A stretch of 17,433 nt of DNA from Yunchengibacter salinarum (GTDB taxonomy: Bacteria > Pseudomonadota > Alphaproteobacteria > Sphingomonadales > Kordiimonadaceae). Shown here piece by piece: positions 1 to 16,656 of the stretch. The notes below the pieces were generated by a model. The model ran no database searches. It worked only from the letters and a program-made list of their open reading frames with translations, and was not told the origin of the DNA. The DNA lies in the NCBI RefSeq assembly GCF_037658235.1, contig NZ_JBBJLN010000014.1, positions 1 through 17,433 of the forward strand, read 5' to 3'. Each line of letters opens with the position of its first letter. Within the stretch, counting starts at the first letter, position 1. Made by a program: the position numbers and the translations under genes.

Positions 1-299
<299 letters not shown>

Positions 300-366
300 C
301 GTCAGTCCTTTCTATCGGCCCTGCATTGTGAGGGTTCCATAGCTTGGTCTTGTTTGTGTTCGGCTG

Positions 367-2445
<2,079 letters not shown>

Positions 2446-2471
2446 GCCTTAAGTCCTTCGGATAGCTTGGA

Positions 2472-2942
2472 TTACCAGCGATAGTGGGAGAAGGCCTTGT
2501 TGGCCTCTGCCATACGGTGGGTGTCTTCACGTTTCTTGACCGACGCCCCGCGATTGGCGGCGGCATCCTGAAGTTCACCGGCGAGCCGGTCCACCATGGT
2601 GGTTTCGTTACGCTTGCGCGCGGCCCCGATCAGCCAGCGAATGGCCAGCGCCTGGGCGCGCTCGGTGCGCACTTCAACGGGCACCTGATAGGTGGCCCCA
2701 CCCACACGACGGGAGCGCACCTCAACAGCCGGCTTCACATTGTCCAGCGCGTCGTGGAAGACCTGAAGCGGGTCCTGCTTGGCGCGGTCCTGCACACGGT
2801 CGAACGCGCCGTAAACGATCCGTTCGGCGGTGGATTTCTTGCCGTCCAGCATCAGGCTGTTCATGAACTTGGTCAGCACCACATCCCCGAACTTGGGGTC
2901 CGGCAGCACTTCCCGCTTTTCTGCACTATGGCGACGAGACAT
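2472..2942 (-). CDS. rpsG: 30S ribosomal protein S7
   Basis: S7, 156 residues, is the primary binder that starts assembly of the 30S head and contacts tRNA at the E site. The start MSRRHSAEKREVLPDPKFGD, the conserved stretch VRSRRVGGATYQVPVEV and the C-terminal HYRW ending are family hallmarks. The ATG at 2942 is preceded by AAGGA about eight bases upstream. It lies 21 nt after rpsL and 26 nt before fusA. In E. coli S7 represses its own operon by binding the rpsL-rpsG gap; here that gap is only 21 nt, too short for the same structure, so that control is probably absent or placed elsewhere (inference). Confidence 0.99.
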   Translation of the reverse strand: MSRRHSAEKREVLPDPKFGDVVLTKFMNSLMLDGKKSTAERIVYGAFDRVQDRAKQDPLQVFHDALDNVKPAVEVRSRRVGGATYQVPVEVRTERAQALAIRWLIGAARKRNETTMVDRLAGELQDAAANRGASVKKREDTHRMAEANKAFSHYRW

Positions 2943-2963
2943 GACGTATTCCTTCTCTCAGCC

Positions 2964-3335
2964 TTACTTCGGACGCTTGGCGCCGTATTTGGACCGGCCC
3001 TGACGACGGTCGGACACGCCCTGGGTGTCCAGCACGCCACGGAGCACGTGATAGCGTACGCCGGGAAGGTCTTTCACCCGGCCACCGCGGATCAGAACAA
3101 CGGAGTGTTCCTGAAGGTTATGCCCTTCACCGGGAATGTAGCTGGTGACCTCGTGCCCGTTGGACAGGCGCACACGCGCCACTTTCCTGAGGGCCGAGTT
3201 CGGTTTCTTCGGCGTTGTCGTGTAAACACGGGTGCAAACACCCCGCTTTTGCGGGCATGCTTCCAGCGCGGGCACTTTGTTATGGGCCGCGGGTTTTTGG
3301 CGCGGCTTTCGTACCAACTGGTTAATGGTAGGCAT
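2964..3335 (-). CDS. rpsL: 30S ribosomal protein S12
   Basis: S12, 123 residues, sits at the decoding centre and helps set translational accuracy. The sequence begins MPTINQLVRKPR and holds the conserved loops TTPKKPNSALRK and KDLPGVRYH. The lysines of the TTPKKP loop (43 and 44 counting Met) and the aspartate of KDLPG are the wild-type residues at positions known for streptomycin resistance changes, so a sensitive S12 is predicted. The ATG at 3335 has AAGGAT upstream. It is the first gene after the promoter at 3529-3557 and heads the str operon rpsL-rpsG-fusA-tuf. Confidence 0.99.
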   Translation of the reverse strand: MPTINQLVRKPRQKPAAHNKVPALEACPQKRGVCTRVYTTTPKKPNSALRKVARVRLSNGHEVTSYIPGEGHNLQEHSVVLIRGGRVKDLPGVRYHVLRGVLDTQGVSDRRQGRSKYGAKRPK

Positions 3336-3523
3336 TCATCTGATCCTTGCCGTTTTTCTCTTCCACCATTCGTCGGACGGCACCCGGTTTCATGCAGCAA
3401 AACCGCCTGCGCCAGAACCCTGAGGGCCCCGGCGAGGGCATCCGTCACAAACGTCGATTTTCGATCCTGGCCGGTTCGGCGCAGCGTCTAGCTTGAACCC
3501 GCTACCACCAGCGCCCCGGCGAG
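3336..3523 (-). promoter_or_regulatory. Long 5' leader of the str operon
   Basis: About 187 nt separate the expected transcription start (near 3522) from the rpsL ATG. On the minus strand I see only modest hairpins: CGCT-GGTGGT-AGCG near the 5' end and CGGTTT/AAACCG around a nine-base loop nearer the gene. I recognise no known S7, S12 or riboswitch motif and no convincing small gene. The end of the leader carries the rpsL Shine-Dalgarno AAGGAT. That this is a control leader is inference from its length. Confidence 0.4.
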
Positions 3524-3528
3524 CGCGA

Positions 3529-3557
3529 ACTATATGTATGGCCCTACCCCGCGTCAA
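3529..3557 (-). promoter_or_regulatory. Promoter of the str operon (sigma70 type)
   Basis: On the minus strand the -35 box TTGACG (3557-3552) and the -10 box TATAGT (3534-3529) are separated by exactly 17 bases. Each differs from the consensus at one position. The bases after the -10 are TCGCGC, a GC-rich discriminator of the kind found at ribosomal promoters under stringent (ppGpp) control. It lies just past the terminator-like hairpin of the upstream gene, so it should start transcription of rpsL-rpsG-fusA-tuf at about 3522. This is the best promoter in the window. Confidence 0.8.
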
Positions 3558-3610
3558 GCCAAAAGCCAAGAGCGACAGAAAACCAAAGCCACGATGTTTC
3601 CATACGCAAG

Positions 3611-3640
3611 ATTCAGGGGGGAAACGGCTGCTTTCCCCCC
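3611..3640 (-). terminator. Terminator-like hairpin after the sulfotransferase gene
   Basis: A perfect 9-bp stem, GGGGGGAAA (minus strand, 3640-3632) with TTTCCCCCC (3624-3616), closes a 7-nt loop and is followed by TGAATCTT. The trailing T tract is weak, so termination may be partial. It lies 67 nt after the stop at 3708 and before the str promoter, separating the two transcription units. The remaining gap sequence between 3641 and 3707 is GC-rich and holds nothing I recognise. Confidence 0.55.
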
Positions 3641-3707
3641 GCCCGGACCATCCGACAGGGCCGAGACTCGGCGCCACCATGAACAGAGGAGCGCGCGCCG
3701 GGCCGGC

Positions 3708-4682
3708 TCAGTCCCGCAGGGCGAGTGCGCCCAGAACCTGCGCCGCCTTTTTCAGGCTGGCCGCGGGTGTCACCGTCCATGAGTCCTCCGCCGCGCTATC
3801 CGGCATGGCGGTGAACAGGGCATCGAAATCCAGATGAGGAAACCAGTGCGCGTGCAGCCAACGCGCCTCCGCCTCGTAACGCGCCTGAATCCGGCGGCGC
3901 AGGGCCCGGCCCAGCGGATCGCGCGCACCCGGCGCCGCGCGGCCCAGCCCGCTCGCCTCCAGTTGCTGGAACAGGCGATTATCGTGCAGGCCATCAAACA
4001 GATCGGGCAGGCGCGCCAGGCCGCACAGCAATTCATAATCAAAGCTCACATTGACCCGTCCCGGATGGGTCATGCTTTCCAGATCGGTCAGGCCGAGCAC
4101 GCTGGCGTAATCCTGTATCAGGTCCCCGCCTTCAAGGGCCGAGCGATGCAGCGGGCGTACCAGAACTTCGTCCACATTGGGCAGGGCCTGCCAGCGCTCT
4201 ATGGCGCGGCGATAGCCCAACCCGTCCCCGGTTTTCAGCCGCAGCGCCACATAAGCGGGCAGTTGCTGCCCTTGCTTGAGGCCCCATTGCTTCCAGGCGC
4301 TGATCAGAAAATCATCCCGGCGACGCACATAAAACACCACGCGCAGACGCACCGACTCCGGCAAATCCCGAAAAGGCCGTTCCCGCCCGGCATTGGACAG
4401 GTTTTCCGCCGACACCAACAGGTGATGATCGGCGGGTGCCGCCGCCACGGCGCGGGTCAGCGCGGCGCCGGTATCTCCCGCCTCGTAAAGCGCGTGAAAG
4501 GCACTGACAGGCACGTCCGCCACATCGCCCGCGCAAAATCGCAGCGCGGAATTCAGAACAGCAAAGCCCCGCCCGCCCAGGGCGGCGCCATTATCCTGAA
4601 GAAACTGTTGAATGGCGGAACTGCCCACCTTGGCATGGCCGATATGAACGGTGATCCGGCGGGTCTCGGCTGGCGGGGTCAT
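3708..4682 (-). CDS. Sulfotransferase-family protein inserted between rpoC and rpsL
   Basis: A 324-residue protein resembling bacterial P-loop PAPS-dependent sulfotransferases, which move a sulfuryl group from PAPS to an acceptor. The 5'-phosphosulfate loop is HIGHAKVGSS at residues 13-22, followed by SAENLS (91-96). The 3'-phosphate-binding segment is YVRRRDDFLISAW (118-130), with the expected Arg and Ser at 120 and 128. A later RVNVSFDYE resembles the conserved RxNxS stretch of the family. No signal peptide or membrane span is seen. I chose ATG 4682 because AAGGGGGAA lies upstream; a longer TTG start at 4742 would run through the rpoC terminator. The acceptor (glycan, lipopolysaccharide or small molecule) cannot be told. 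It is not part of the conserved ribosomal order and was presumably inserted. Composition is GC-rich like its neighbours. No strong promoter is visible; read-through from rpoC is possible. Confidence 0.75.
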   Translation of the reverse strand: MTPPAETRRITVHIGHAKVGSSAIQQFLQDNGAALGGRGFAVLNSALRFCAGDVADVPVSAFHALYEAGDTGAALTRAVAAAPADHHLLVSAENLSNAGRERPFRDLPESVRLRVVFYVRRRDDFLISAWKQWGLKQGQQLPAYVALRLKTGDGLGYRRAIERWQALPNVDEVLVRPLHRSALEGGDLIQDYASVLGLTDLESMTHPGRVNVSFDYELLCGLARLPDLFDGLHDNRLFQQLEASGLGRAAPGARDPLGRALRRRIQARYEAEARWLHAHWFPHLDFDALFTAMPDSAAEDSWTVTPAASLKKAAQVLGALALRD

Positions 4683-4711
4683 CAGGGCACTTCCCCCTTG
4701 GGCAGAAGGAC

Positions 4712-4753
4712 TGAAAAGAAACGGGGCCCGGCCCTTCCTCAAGGCCGGGCCCC
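4712..4753 (-). terminator. Intrinsic terminator of the rpoB-rpoC unit
   Basis: On the minus strand GGGGCCCGGCC (4753-4743) pairs perfectly over 11 bp with GGCCGGGCCCC (4733-4723). The 9-base loop may close further by two T-A pairs. It is followed at once by GTTTCTTTTC, a T-rich tract. The stem begins 26 nt after the rpoC stop. It is the clearest terminator at the end of a long unit in the window and lies only about 30 nt before the start of the sulfotransferase gene. Confidence 0.88.
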
Positions 4754-4778
4754 GCTCAGTGGATCAAGAGGCCAACGG

Positions 4779-8975
<4,197 letters not shown>

Positions 8976-9084
8976 GTCCGGCGTCTCTCTTGGCTGCGGC
9001 ACCTGCCCTGCCCCGCTTTTTGCTGCGGAAGGCTTTACGGGGGCGTGCGCCTGTCAAACGGGTTCCACCCTGTCACGGGCGGCA

Positions 9085-9108
9085 CCCGGCCCCGCATCGG
9101 GGGCCGGG
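9085..9108 (-). other. GC-rich palindromic hairpin between rpoB and rpoC
   Basis: A perfect 9-bp stem, CCCGGCCCC with GGGGCCGGG, encloses a 6-base loop (CGATGC on the minus strand). It begins 18 nt after the rpoB stop in the 151-nt rpoB-rpoC gap. No T tract follows, so it is not a normal terminator; a role in mRNA stability or pausing is inference. I see no promoter in the gap, so rpoC is probably co-transcribed with rpoB. Confidence 0.55.
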
Positions 9109-9126
9109 CCTGTGGCCTTGGCGGAT

Positions 9127-13224
<4,098 letters not shown>

Positions 13225-13434
13225 GCTTCGCCCTCGTTTCTTTGCTAGGGGGGCAGGTGTGCCCCTTCGTCACTCCCCAATACCGGGGAACCCTGGCGGG
13301 GTCGGCCAGCCAAGACCGCCCACCCCGAAAAACCTGTGTCTCATCTGCCAGCCCACCCAAGGGAGGCATGACAATCCCGGCGCGCCGTCGGGCGCTGCGC
13401 GGGTCTGGTCCGCGGCATCTCTCAAGAGACGCCG
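13225..13434 (-). promoter_or_regulatory. rpoB leader between the rplL attenuator and rpoB
   Basis: About 210 nt of non-coding sequence upstream of rpoB. On the minus strand it holds several small hairpins: GGCGTCTC-TTGA-GAGATGCC (8 bp, one wobble), GCGCC-CGAC-GGCGC, TCCCC around a loop with GGGGA, and GGGGCA-CACC-TGCCCC just before the start region. None is followed by a T tract. I found no convincing -35/-10 pair. In E. coli the equivalent gap holds an attenuator and an RNase III site; a similar role here is inference. The end carries the rpoB Shine-Dalgarno GAGGG. Confidence 0.4.
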
Positions 13435-13464
13435 AAAGGCCGGGAGCGCATACCGCTCCCGACC
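13435..13464 (-). terminator. Attenuator-like hairpin between rplL and rpoB
   Basis: On the minus strand GGTCGGGAGCG pairs with CGCTCCCGGCC over 11 bp with one T-G wobble, around the loop GTATG, followed by TTTCGG. It begins 27 nt after the rplL stop. The T run is short, which fits a partial terminator that lets some polymerases continue into rpoBC, as known for the E. coli rplL-rpoB attenuator. Partial termination is inferred, not shown. Confidence 0.6.
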
Positions 13465-13490
13465 CTGTCGCTTCAAGGCCCTGATCGCGC

Positions 13491-13865
13491 TTATTTCAGC
13501 TCGATCTTGGCGCCGGCATCTTCGAGCTTTTTCTTCAGCTCTTCGGCTTCGTCCTTGGATGCGCCTTCCTTGATCGGCTTGGGCGCACCTTCGACCAGTT
13601 CCTTGGCTTCTTTCAGGCCAAGGCCCGTGATGCCGCGCACTTCCTTGATCACATTGATCTTCTTGGCACCGGCATCGGTCAGGATCACGTCGAACTCGGT
13701 CTGCTCTTCAGCAGCCGCTTCGCCGCCACCGGCAGCCGGAGCAGCAGCGGCAACCGGTGCCGCGGCGGATACGCCCCACTTCTCTTCCAGCAGCTTGGAC
13801 AGTTCAGCCGCTTCCAGAACGGTCAGGCTGGACAGTTCGTCAACCAGTTTCTCAAGATCAGCCAT
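13491..13865 (-). CDS. rplL: 50S ribosomal protein L7/L12
   Basis: L7/L12, 124 residues, is the multi-copy stalk protein that recruits and activates the translational GTPases EF-Tu and EF-G. The N-terminal dimer domain (about 1-32, MADLEKLVDELSSLTVLEAA) is followed by an Ala/Pro/Gly-rich hinge (about 35-53). The C-terminal factor-binding domain contains KINVIKEVRGITGLGLKEAK and ends in KIELK. The ATG at 13865 is preceded by GGAG. It follows rplJ after 102 nt. It must be made at about four or more copies per ribosome, which fits the hairpins around it. Confidence 0.99.
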   Translation of the reverse strand: MADLEKLVDELSSLTVLEAAELSKLLEEKWGVSAAAPVAAAAPAAGGGEAAAEEQTEFDVILTDAGAKKINVIKEVRGITGLGLKEAKELVEGAPKPIKEGASKDEAEELKKKLEDAGAKIELK

Positions 13866-13932
13866 GTCTTTTTCTCCAGTTCATTCGGTCCCAGGGGGGA
13901 GCCGTTTTCCATGTCGCGTTAATGATGAACCA

Positions 13933-13948
13933 TCCGGTCGAAACCGGA
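13933..13948 (-). other. TTCG-loop hairpin between rplJ and rplL
   Basis: A perfect 6-bp stem, TCCGGT-TTCG-ACCGGA on the minus strand, lies about 20 nt after the rplJ stop. No T tract follows. TTCG tetraloops make very stable RNA hairpins, so it may pause polymerase or protect the downstream rplL message; that role is inference. Confidence 0.5.
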
Positions 13949-13967
13949 CGATTTGAAGGCCTGTCTG

Positions 13968-14483
13968 TCAGGCTGCGTCTTTCTCGCCATAAGCACTGAA
14001 TACGCGGGCCAGTTGACCAGCCGGGGCCTGTGTGACCGCCGCCAGCTTCTGTGCCGGGGCCTGTACCAGGCCCACGATCGTGCCGCGCAGTTCATCGAGC
14101 GAGGGCAGTTCGGCCAACTGCTTGACCGCCGCATCGTCGAGCACATCCTCGCCCATGCCGCCGCCGGAAATACGAAGCTTTTCGTTTTCCTTGGCGAACT
14201 TGGCAAGAACCTTCGGTGCTGCGATGGGGTCGGCCGCATAGCCTACCGCCGTCGGACCCGTGAACAAATCGGCAAGCCCTTCATAGGGCGTGCCTTTCAG
14301 TGCAAGACGAGTCAGCCGGTTCTTGGTGACTTTCAGGCTGGCTTCCACCTCGCGCATACGATCACGCAGATCCGTCATCTCCGCCACATTAAGACCGTCA
14401 TAGTGGACCACCACAACGGACCCTGCGCTCGAGAAAACGTCATGCAGAGATGCAACCAGCTCCTGCTTTTCGGCTCTGTTCAC
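13968..14483 (-). CDS. rplJ: 50S ribosomal protein L10
   Basis: L10, 171 residues, anchors the L7/L12 dimers to 23S rRNA at the stalk base. The start reads (V/M)NRAEKQELVASLHDVF, the family-typical opening, and the body holds VVVHYDGLNVAEMTDLRDRM and KVTKNRLTRLAL. The C-terminal helix that binds L12 dimers is the Ala-rich tail. The start codon is GTG at 14483, supported by GGAG upstream and by family alignment; no in-frame ATG lies close by. L10 with L12 represses its own message in many bacteria through the leader; the 347-nt space upstream holds a set of hairpins that could serve this. Confidence 0.98.
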   Translation of the reverse strand: MNRAEKQELVASLHDVFSSAGSVVVVHYDGLNVAEMTDLRDRMREVEASLKVTKNRLTRLALKGTPYEGLADLFTGPTAVGYAADPIAAPKVLAKFAKENEKLRISGGGMGEDVLDDAAVKQLAELPSLDELRGTIVGLVQAPAQKLAAVTQAPAGQLARVFSAYGEKDAA

Positions 14484-14760
14484 TTTCTCGTCTCCGATAT
14501 TGATGACCCGTCCCGGTGCCTTGTGAGCCGCCGGAGCGAGCCGTCATTTGTCGAGCCCACCCGGCGCTCATGCACCGGGCACTCCCCTGTCCGGGGGCCA
14601 GCAGGGCGGGTTGCACCCGTCCCTGGGAACCGCGATCCCGGCCAGCTTTCACCGACCCGGGAAGAAATCCCTTAGCGCCCCGTCTCATGCAGGCGGCGGC
14701 GTCGCGTCTCGCCGCGTGTTTTAAGCCCCGGCTTCCCGGCGCCCCTGCAATCTCGGACAG
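14484..14760 (-). promoter_or_regulatory. rplJ leader with serial hairpins, candidate L10-type autoregulatory leader
   Basis: This non-coding stretch before rplJ holds, on the minus strand, three hairpins in series. The first is CAGGG-A-CGGGT around GCA with ACCCG-CCCTG (14625-14602), with one bulged A. The second is CCCC-GGACA-GGGG (14596-14584). The third is CCCGGTGC-ATGA-GCGCCGGG (14579-14560), with one wobble. A smaller GGGA-TTTCT-TCCC lies upstream. The position matches the leader where L10(L12)4 binds in other bacteria, but I cannot match a known consensus, so the assignment rests on position and structure. I see no convincing promoter. Confidence 0.45.
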
Positions 14761-14787
14761 TTCAAACCGGGCGGCGAACCACCCGGC
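14761..14787 (-). terminator. TTCG-loop hairpin after rplA, weak terminator
   Basis: CCGGGTGG-TTCG-CCGCCCGG on the minus strand forms 8 bp with one T-G wobble and is followed by TTTGAAC. It starts 44 nt after the rplA stop. The T run is only three bases, so it is at best a leaky terminator between rplKA and rplJL. Confidence 0.45.
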
Positions 14788-14830
14788 GCCCCGCCCGCCA
14801 TATCCGGCGAACGGAAGCCCTTGCACCAGA

Positions 14831-15529
14831 TCAGGCCGCGCCCAATTCGCTGGTGTCGATCTTCAGGCCCGGCCCCATGGTCGAGGTCAGGCTCACCTTT
14901 TTCACATAGGTGCCCTTGGCGCCGCTGGGCTTGGCCTTGATAATGGCCGTGATGAAGGCCCTGACATTCTCGGCAATGGCCGCTTCGTCAAAGCTCAGCT
15001 TGCCCACGCCGCCATGGATCACGCCGGCCCGCTCCACGCGGAATTCCACCTGGCCCGCCTTGGCGGCCTCAATGGCGGATTTCACATCCATGGTCACGGT
15101 CCCCAGCTTGGGGTTCGGCATCAGACCCTTGGGGCCGAGCACTTTGCCCAAGCGCCCGACCACGCCCATCATGTCCGGCGTGGCGATGCAGCGGTCAAAG
15201 TCGATCTCGCCGCCCTGAATGGTCTGCATCAGATCCTCGGCGCCCACAATGTCCGCCCCGGCCTCCTTGGCTTCATCAGCCTTGGGCCCCTTGGCGAACA
15301 CGGCTACGCGCACGGATTTCCCGGTACCGTGGGGCAGCGCCACCACGCCGCGCACCATCTGGTCCGCATGGCGCGGGTCCACACCCAGATTCATCGCCAC
15401 TTCAACCGTTTCGTCAAACTTGACGGCGGAGCGCGCCTTCAGTTCCTTGACCGCGTCCTCTACGGACATGGCCTTTTCAAGGTCGAGACCCTCAAGGGCC
15501 TTTTGCATACGCTTCTGCACACGTGCCAT
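14831..15529 (-). CDS. rplA: 50S ribosomal protein L1
   Basis: L1, 232 residues, builds the mobile L1 stalk that helps release deacylated tRNA from the E site. The signature GKVLGPKGLMPNPKLGTVT is present, as is VEFRVERAGVIHGGVGKLSF. ATG 15529 lies 3 nt after the rplK stop, and its Shine-Dalgarno GGAGGG lies inside the end of rplK, so translation of the two is likely coupled. In other bacteria free L1 represses the rplKA message; a matching site was not identified here. Confidence 0.99.
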   Translation of the reverse strand: MARVQKRMQKALEGLDLEKAMSVEDAVKELKARSAVKFDETVEVAMNLGVDPRHADQMVRGVVALPHGTGKSVRVAVFAKGPKADEAKEAGADIVGAEDLMQTIQGGEIDFDRCIATPDMMGVVGRLGKVLGPKGLMPNPKLGTVTMDVKSAIEAAKAGQVEFRVERAGVIHGGVGKLSFDEAAIAENVRAFITAIIKAKPSGAKGTYVKKVSLTSTMGPGLKIDTSELGAA

Positions 15530-15532
15530 GCC

Positions 15533-15964
15533 TTAGCCCTCCACTTGCAGGCCCATCGAGCGCGCGGAGCCCTCGATGATCTTGATGGCCTGATCGATGT
15601 CATTGGCGTTGAGATCCGCCATCTTGGCCTCGGCGATCTCGCGCAACTGGTCGCGGGTGACGGTCCCGGCAGTGGCCCGGCCCGGCTCCTTGGACCCGCT
15701 CTTCAGTTTGGCGGCCCGCTTCAGATAGAAGGTGGCCGGCGGCGTCTTGGTGACAAAGGTGAAGGACTTGTCATTATAAATGGTCAGGATAGTCGGGATC
15801 GGCATCCCGCTTTCCATCTCCTGCGTGGCGGCGTTGAACGCCTTGCAGAATTCCATGATGTTCACGCCACGCTGACCCAGCGCCGGCCCGATGGGCGGCG
15901 ACGGATTGGCCTGACCTGCGGGGACCTGAAGCTTCAGATACCCCTGGATTTTCTTACGTGCCAT
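15533..15964 (-). CDS. rplK: 50S ribosomal protein L11
   Basis: L11, 143 residues, binds the GTPase-associated centre of 23S rRNA and is needed for RelA activation in the stringent response. The N-terminal domain has the proline-rich PPIGPALGQRGVNIMEFCKA. The C-terminal RNA-binding domain runs from about residue 75, with TVTRDQLREIAEAKMADLNA and a GSARSMGLQVEG end. ATG 15964 has GAGGAA upstream. It follows nusG after 154 nt, a gap with small hairpins but no clear promoter, and is tightly linked to rplA. Confidence 0.99.
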   Translation of the reverse strand: MARKKIQGYLKLQVPAGQANPSPPIGPALGQRGVNIMEFCKAFNAATQEMESGMPIPTILTIYNDKSFTFVTKTPPATFYLKRAAKLKSGSKEPGRATAGTVTRDQLREIAEAKMADLNANDIDQAIKIIEGSARSMGLQVEG

Positions 15965-16090
15965 TTCACGTTCCTCTTGCTGTCCCGTCCCGCATGGGAA
16001 TCGGGGCTTTTCTGCCTTCCACCACTCACAGGGGAGCAGCGGCTTCGGAATGCGCGGTCACGGCCAATGGCGGGCCTCCCGCGCGGGTAT

Positions 16091-16106
16091 CAGGCCCGAA
16101 GGCCCG
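16091..16106 (-). other. TTCG-loop hairpin after nusG
   Basis: CGGGCC-TTCG-GGCCTG on the minus strand forms a 6-bp stem with one wobble, about 12 nt after the nusG stop. No T tract follows, so it is not a normal terminator. A short palindrome, CCCGCGCGGG, lies next to it at 16078-16087. It could mark a pause or an RNA end-point in the nusG-rplK gap. Confidence 0.45.
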
Positions 16107-16118
16107 AGCCCTTGTGCC

Positions 16119-16655
16119 TCAGGTGGCTTTTTCCACCTGGGCGTATTCCAGTTCCACCGGGGTCGCCCGGCCAAAAATCGATACCGACACCTTCAGGCGG
16201 GCGCGGTCTTCGTCCACGTCTTCCACCGTGCCGTTGAACGAAGTGAAGGGCCCGTCCACCACGCGCACTTCCTCGCCGATCTCGTACACCACATTGGGCC
16301 GGGGGCGCTCCACGCCTTCCTCGACCTGGTTGAGAATCCGCTTGGCCTCCGCCTCCGTGATCGGGGACGGGCGCCCCTGGGAGCCCAGAAAGCCGGTCAC
16401 CTTGGAGTTGGAGTTCACCACATGATAGGTGTCGTCGGTGAGCACCATTTTCACCAGCACATAGCCGGGGAAGAACTTGCGCTCGGACGTGACCTTCTTG
16501 CCCTTGCGCACCTCCACCACCTCTTCGGTGGGAACGATCACTTCCTCGATCAGGGCTTCCAGACCATTAAGGGCGGCCTGCTCCTTGATCTGGGCGGCCA
16601 CCTTCTTCTCGAATCCCGAATAGGCGTGGATGATATACCAGCGCGCTTTCTTCAC
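16119..16655 (-). CDS. nusG: Transcription termination/antitermination factor NusG
   Basis: NusG, 178 residues, binds the RNA polymerase clamp and links it to Rho or to ribosomal S10. The NGN domain (about 5-92) begins RWYIIHAYSGFEKKVAAQIK and contains the FFPGYVLVKM strand. The KOW domain (about 126-175) contains EVRVVDGPFTSFNGTVEDVD. The start is GTG at 16655, one base after the secE stop, with GGGGG of the secE end as Shine-Dalgarno; an overlapping ATG at 16657 is out of frame. Coupled translation with secE is likely. This is the usual secE-nusG-rplK order. Confidence 0.98.
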   Translation of the reverse strand: MKKARWYIIHAYSGFEKKVAAQIKEQAALNGLEALIEEVIVPTEEVVEVRKGKKVTSERKFFPGYVLVKMVLTDDTYHVVNSNSKVTGFLGSQGRPSPITEAEAKRILNQVEEGVERPRPNVVYEIGEEVRVVDGPFTSFNGTVEDVDEDRARLKVSVSIFGRATPVELEYAQVEKAT

Positions 16656-16656
16656 A

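Noticed and set aside
3390..3680. 96-codon minus-strand frame across the str promoter region
   Set aside because: It overlaps the terminator-like hairpin, the promoter and the leader, has no recognisable domain and no ribosome binding site I could support.
4683..4742. Longer N-terminus for the sulfotransferase from a TTG at 4742
   Set aside because: The extra 20 codons run through the rpoC terminator stem and T tract, and the ATG at 4682 has a good Shine-Dalgarno and starts just before the conserved first strand.
8976..9002. Nine-residue longer beta' from a GTG at 9002
   Set aside because: The ATG at 8975 fits the family start and has a ribosome binding site at the right distance.
13400..13490. 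Possible rpoB promoter TTGAAG with TATGCG 18 bases downstream
   Set aside because: The -10 box is poor and lies inside the loop of the rplL attenuator hairpin, so I do not list it.
16078..16087. Palindrome CCCGCGCGGG as an operator
   Set aside because: A 10-base GC palindrome is expected by chance in such GC-rich sequence and no promoter lies next to it.
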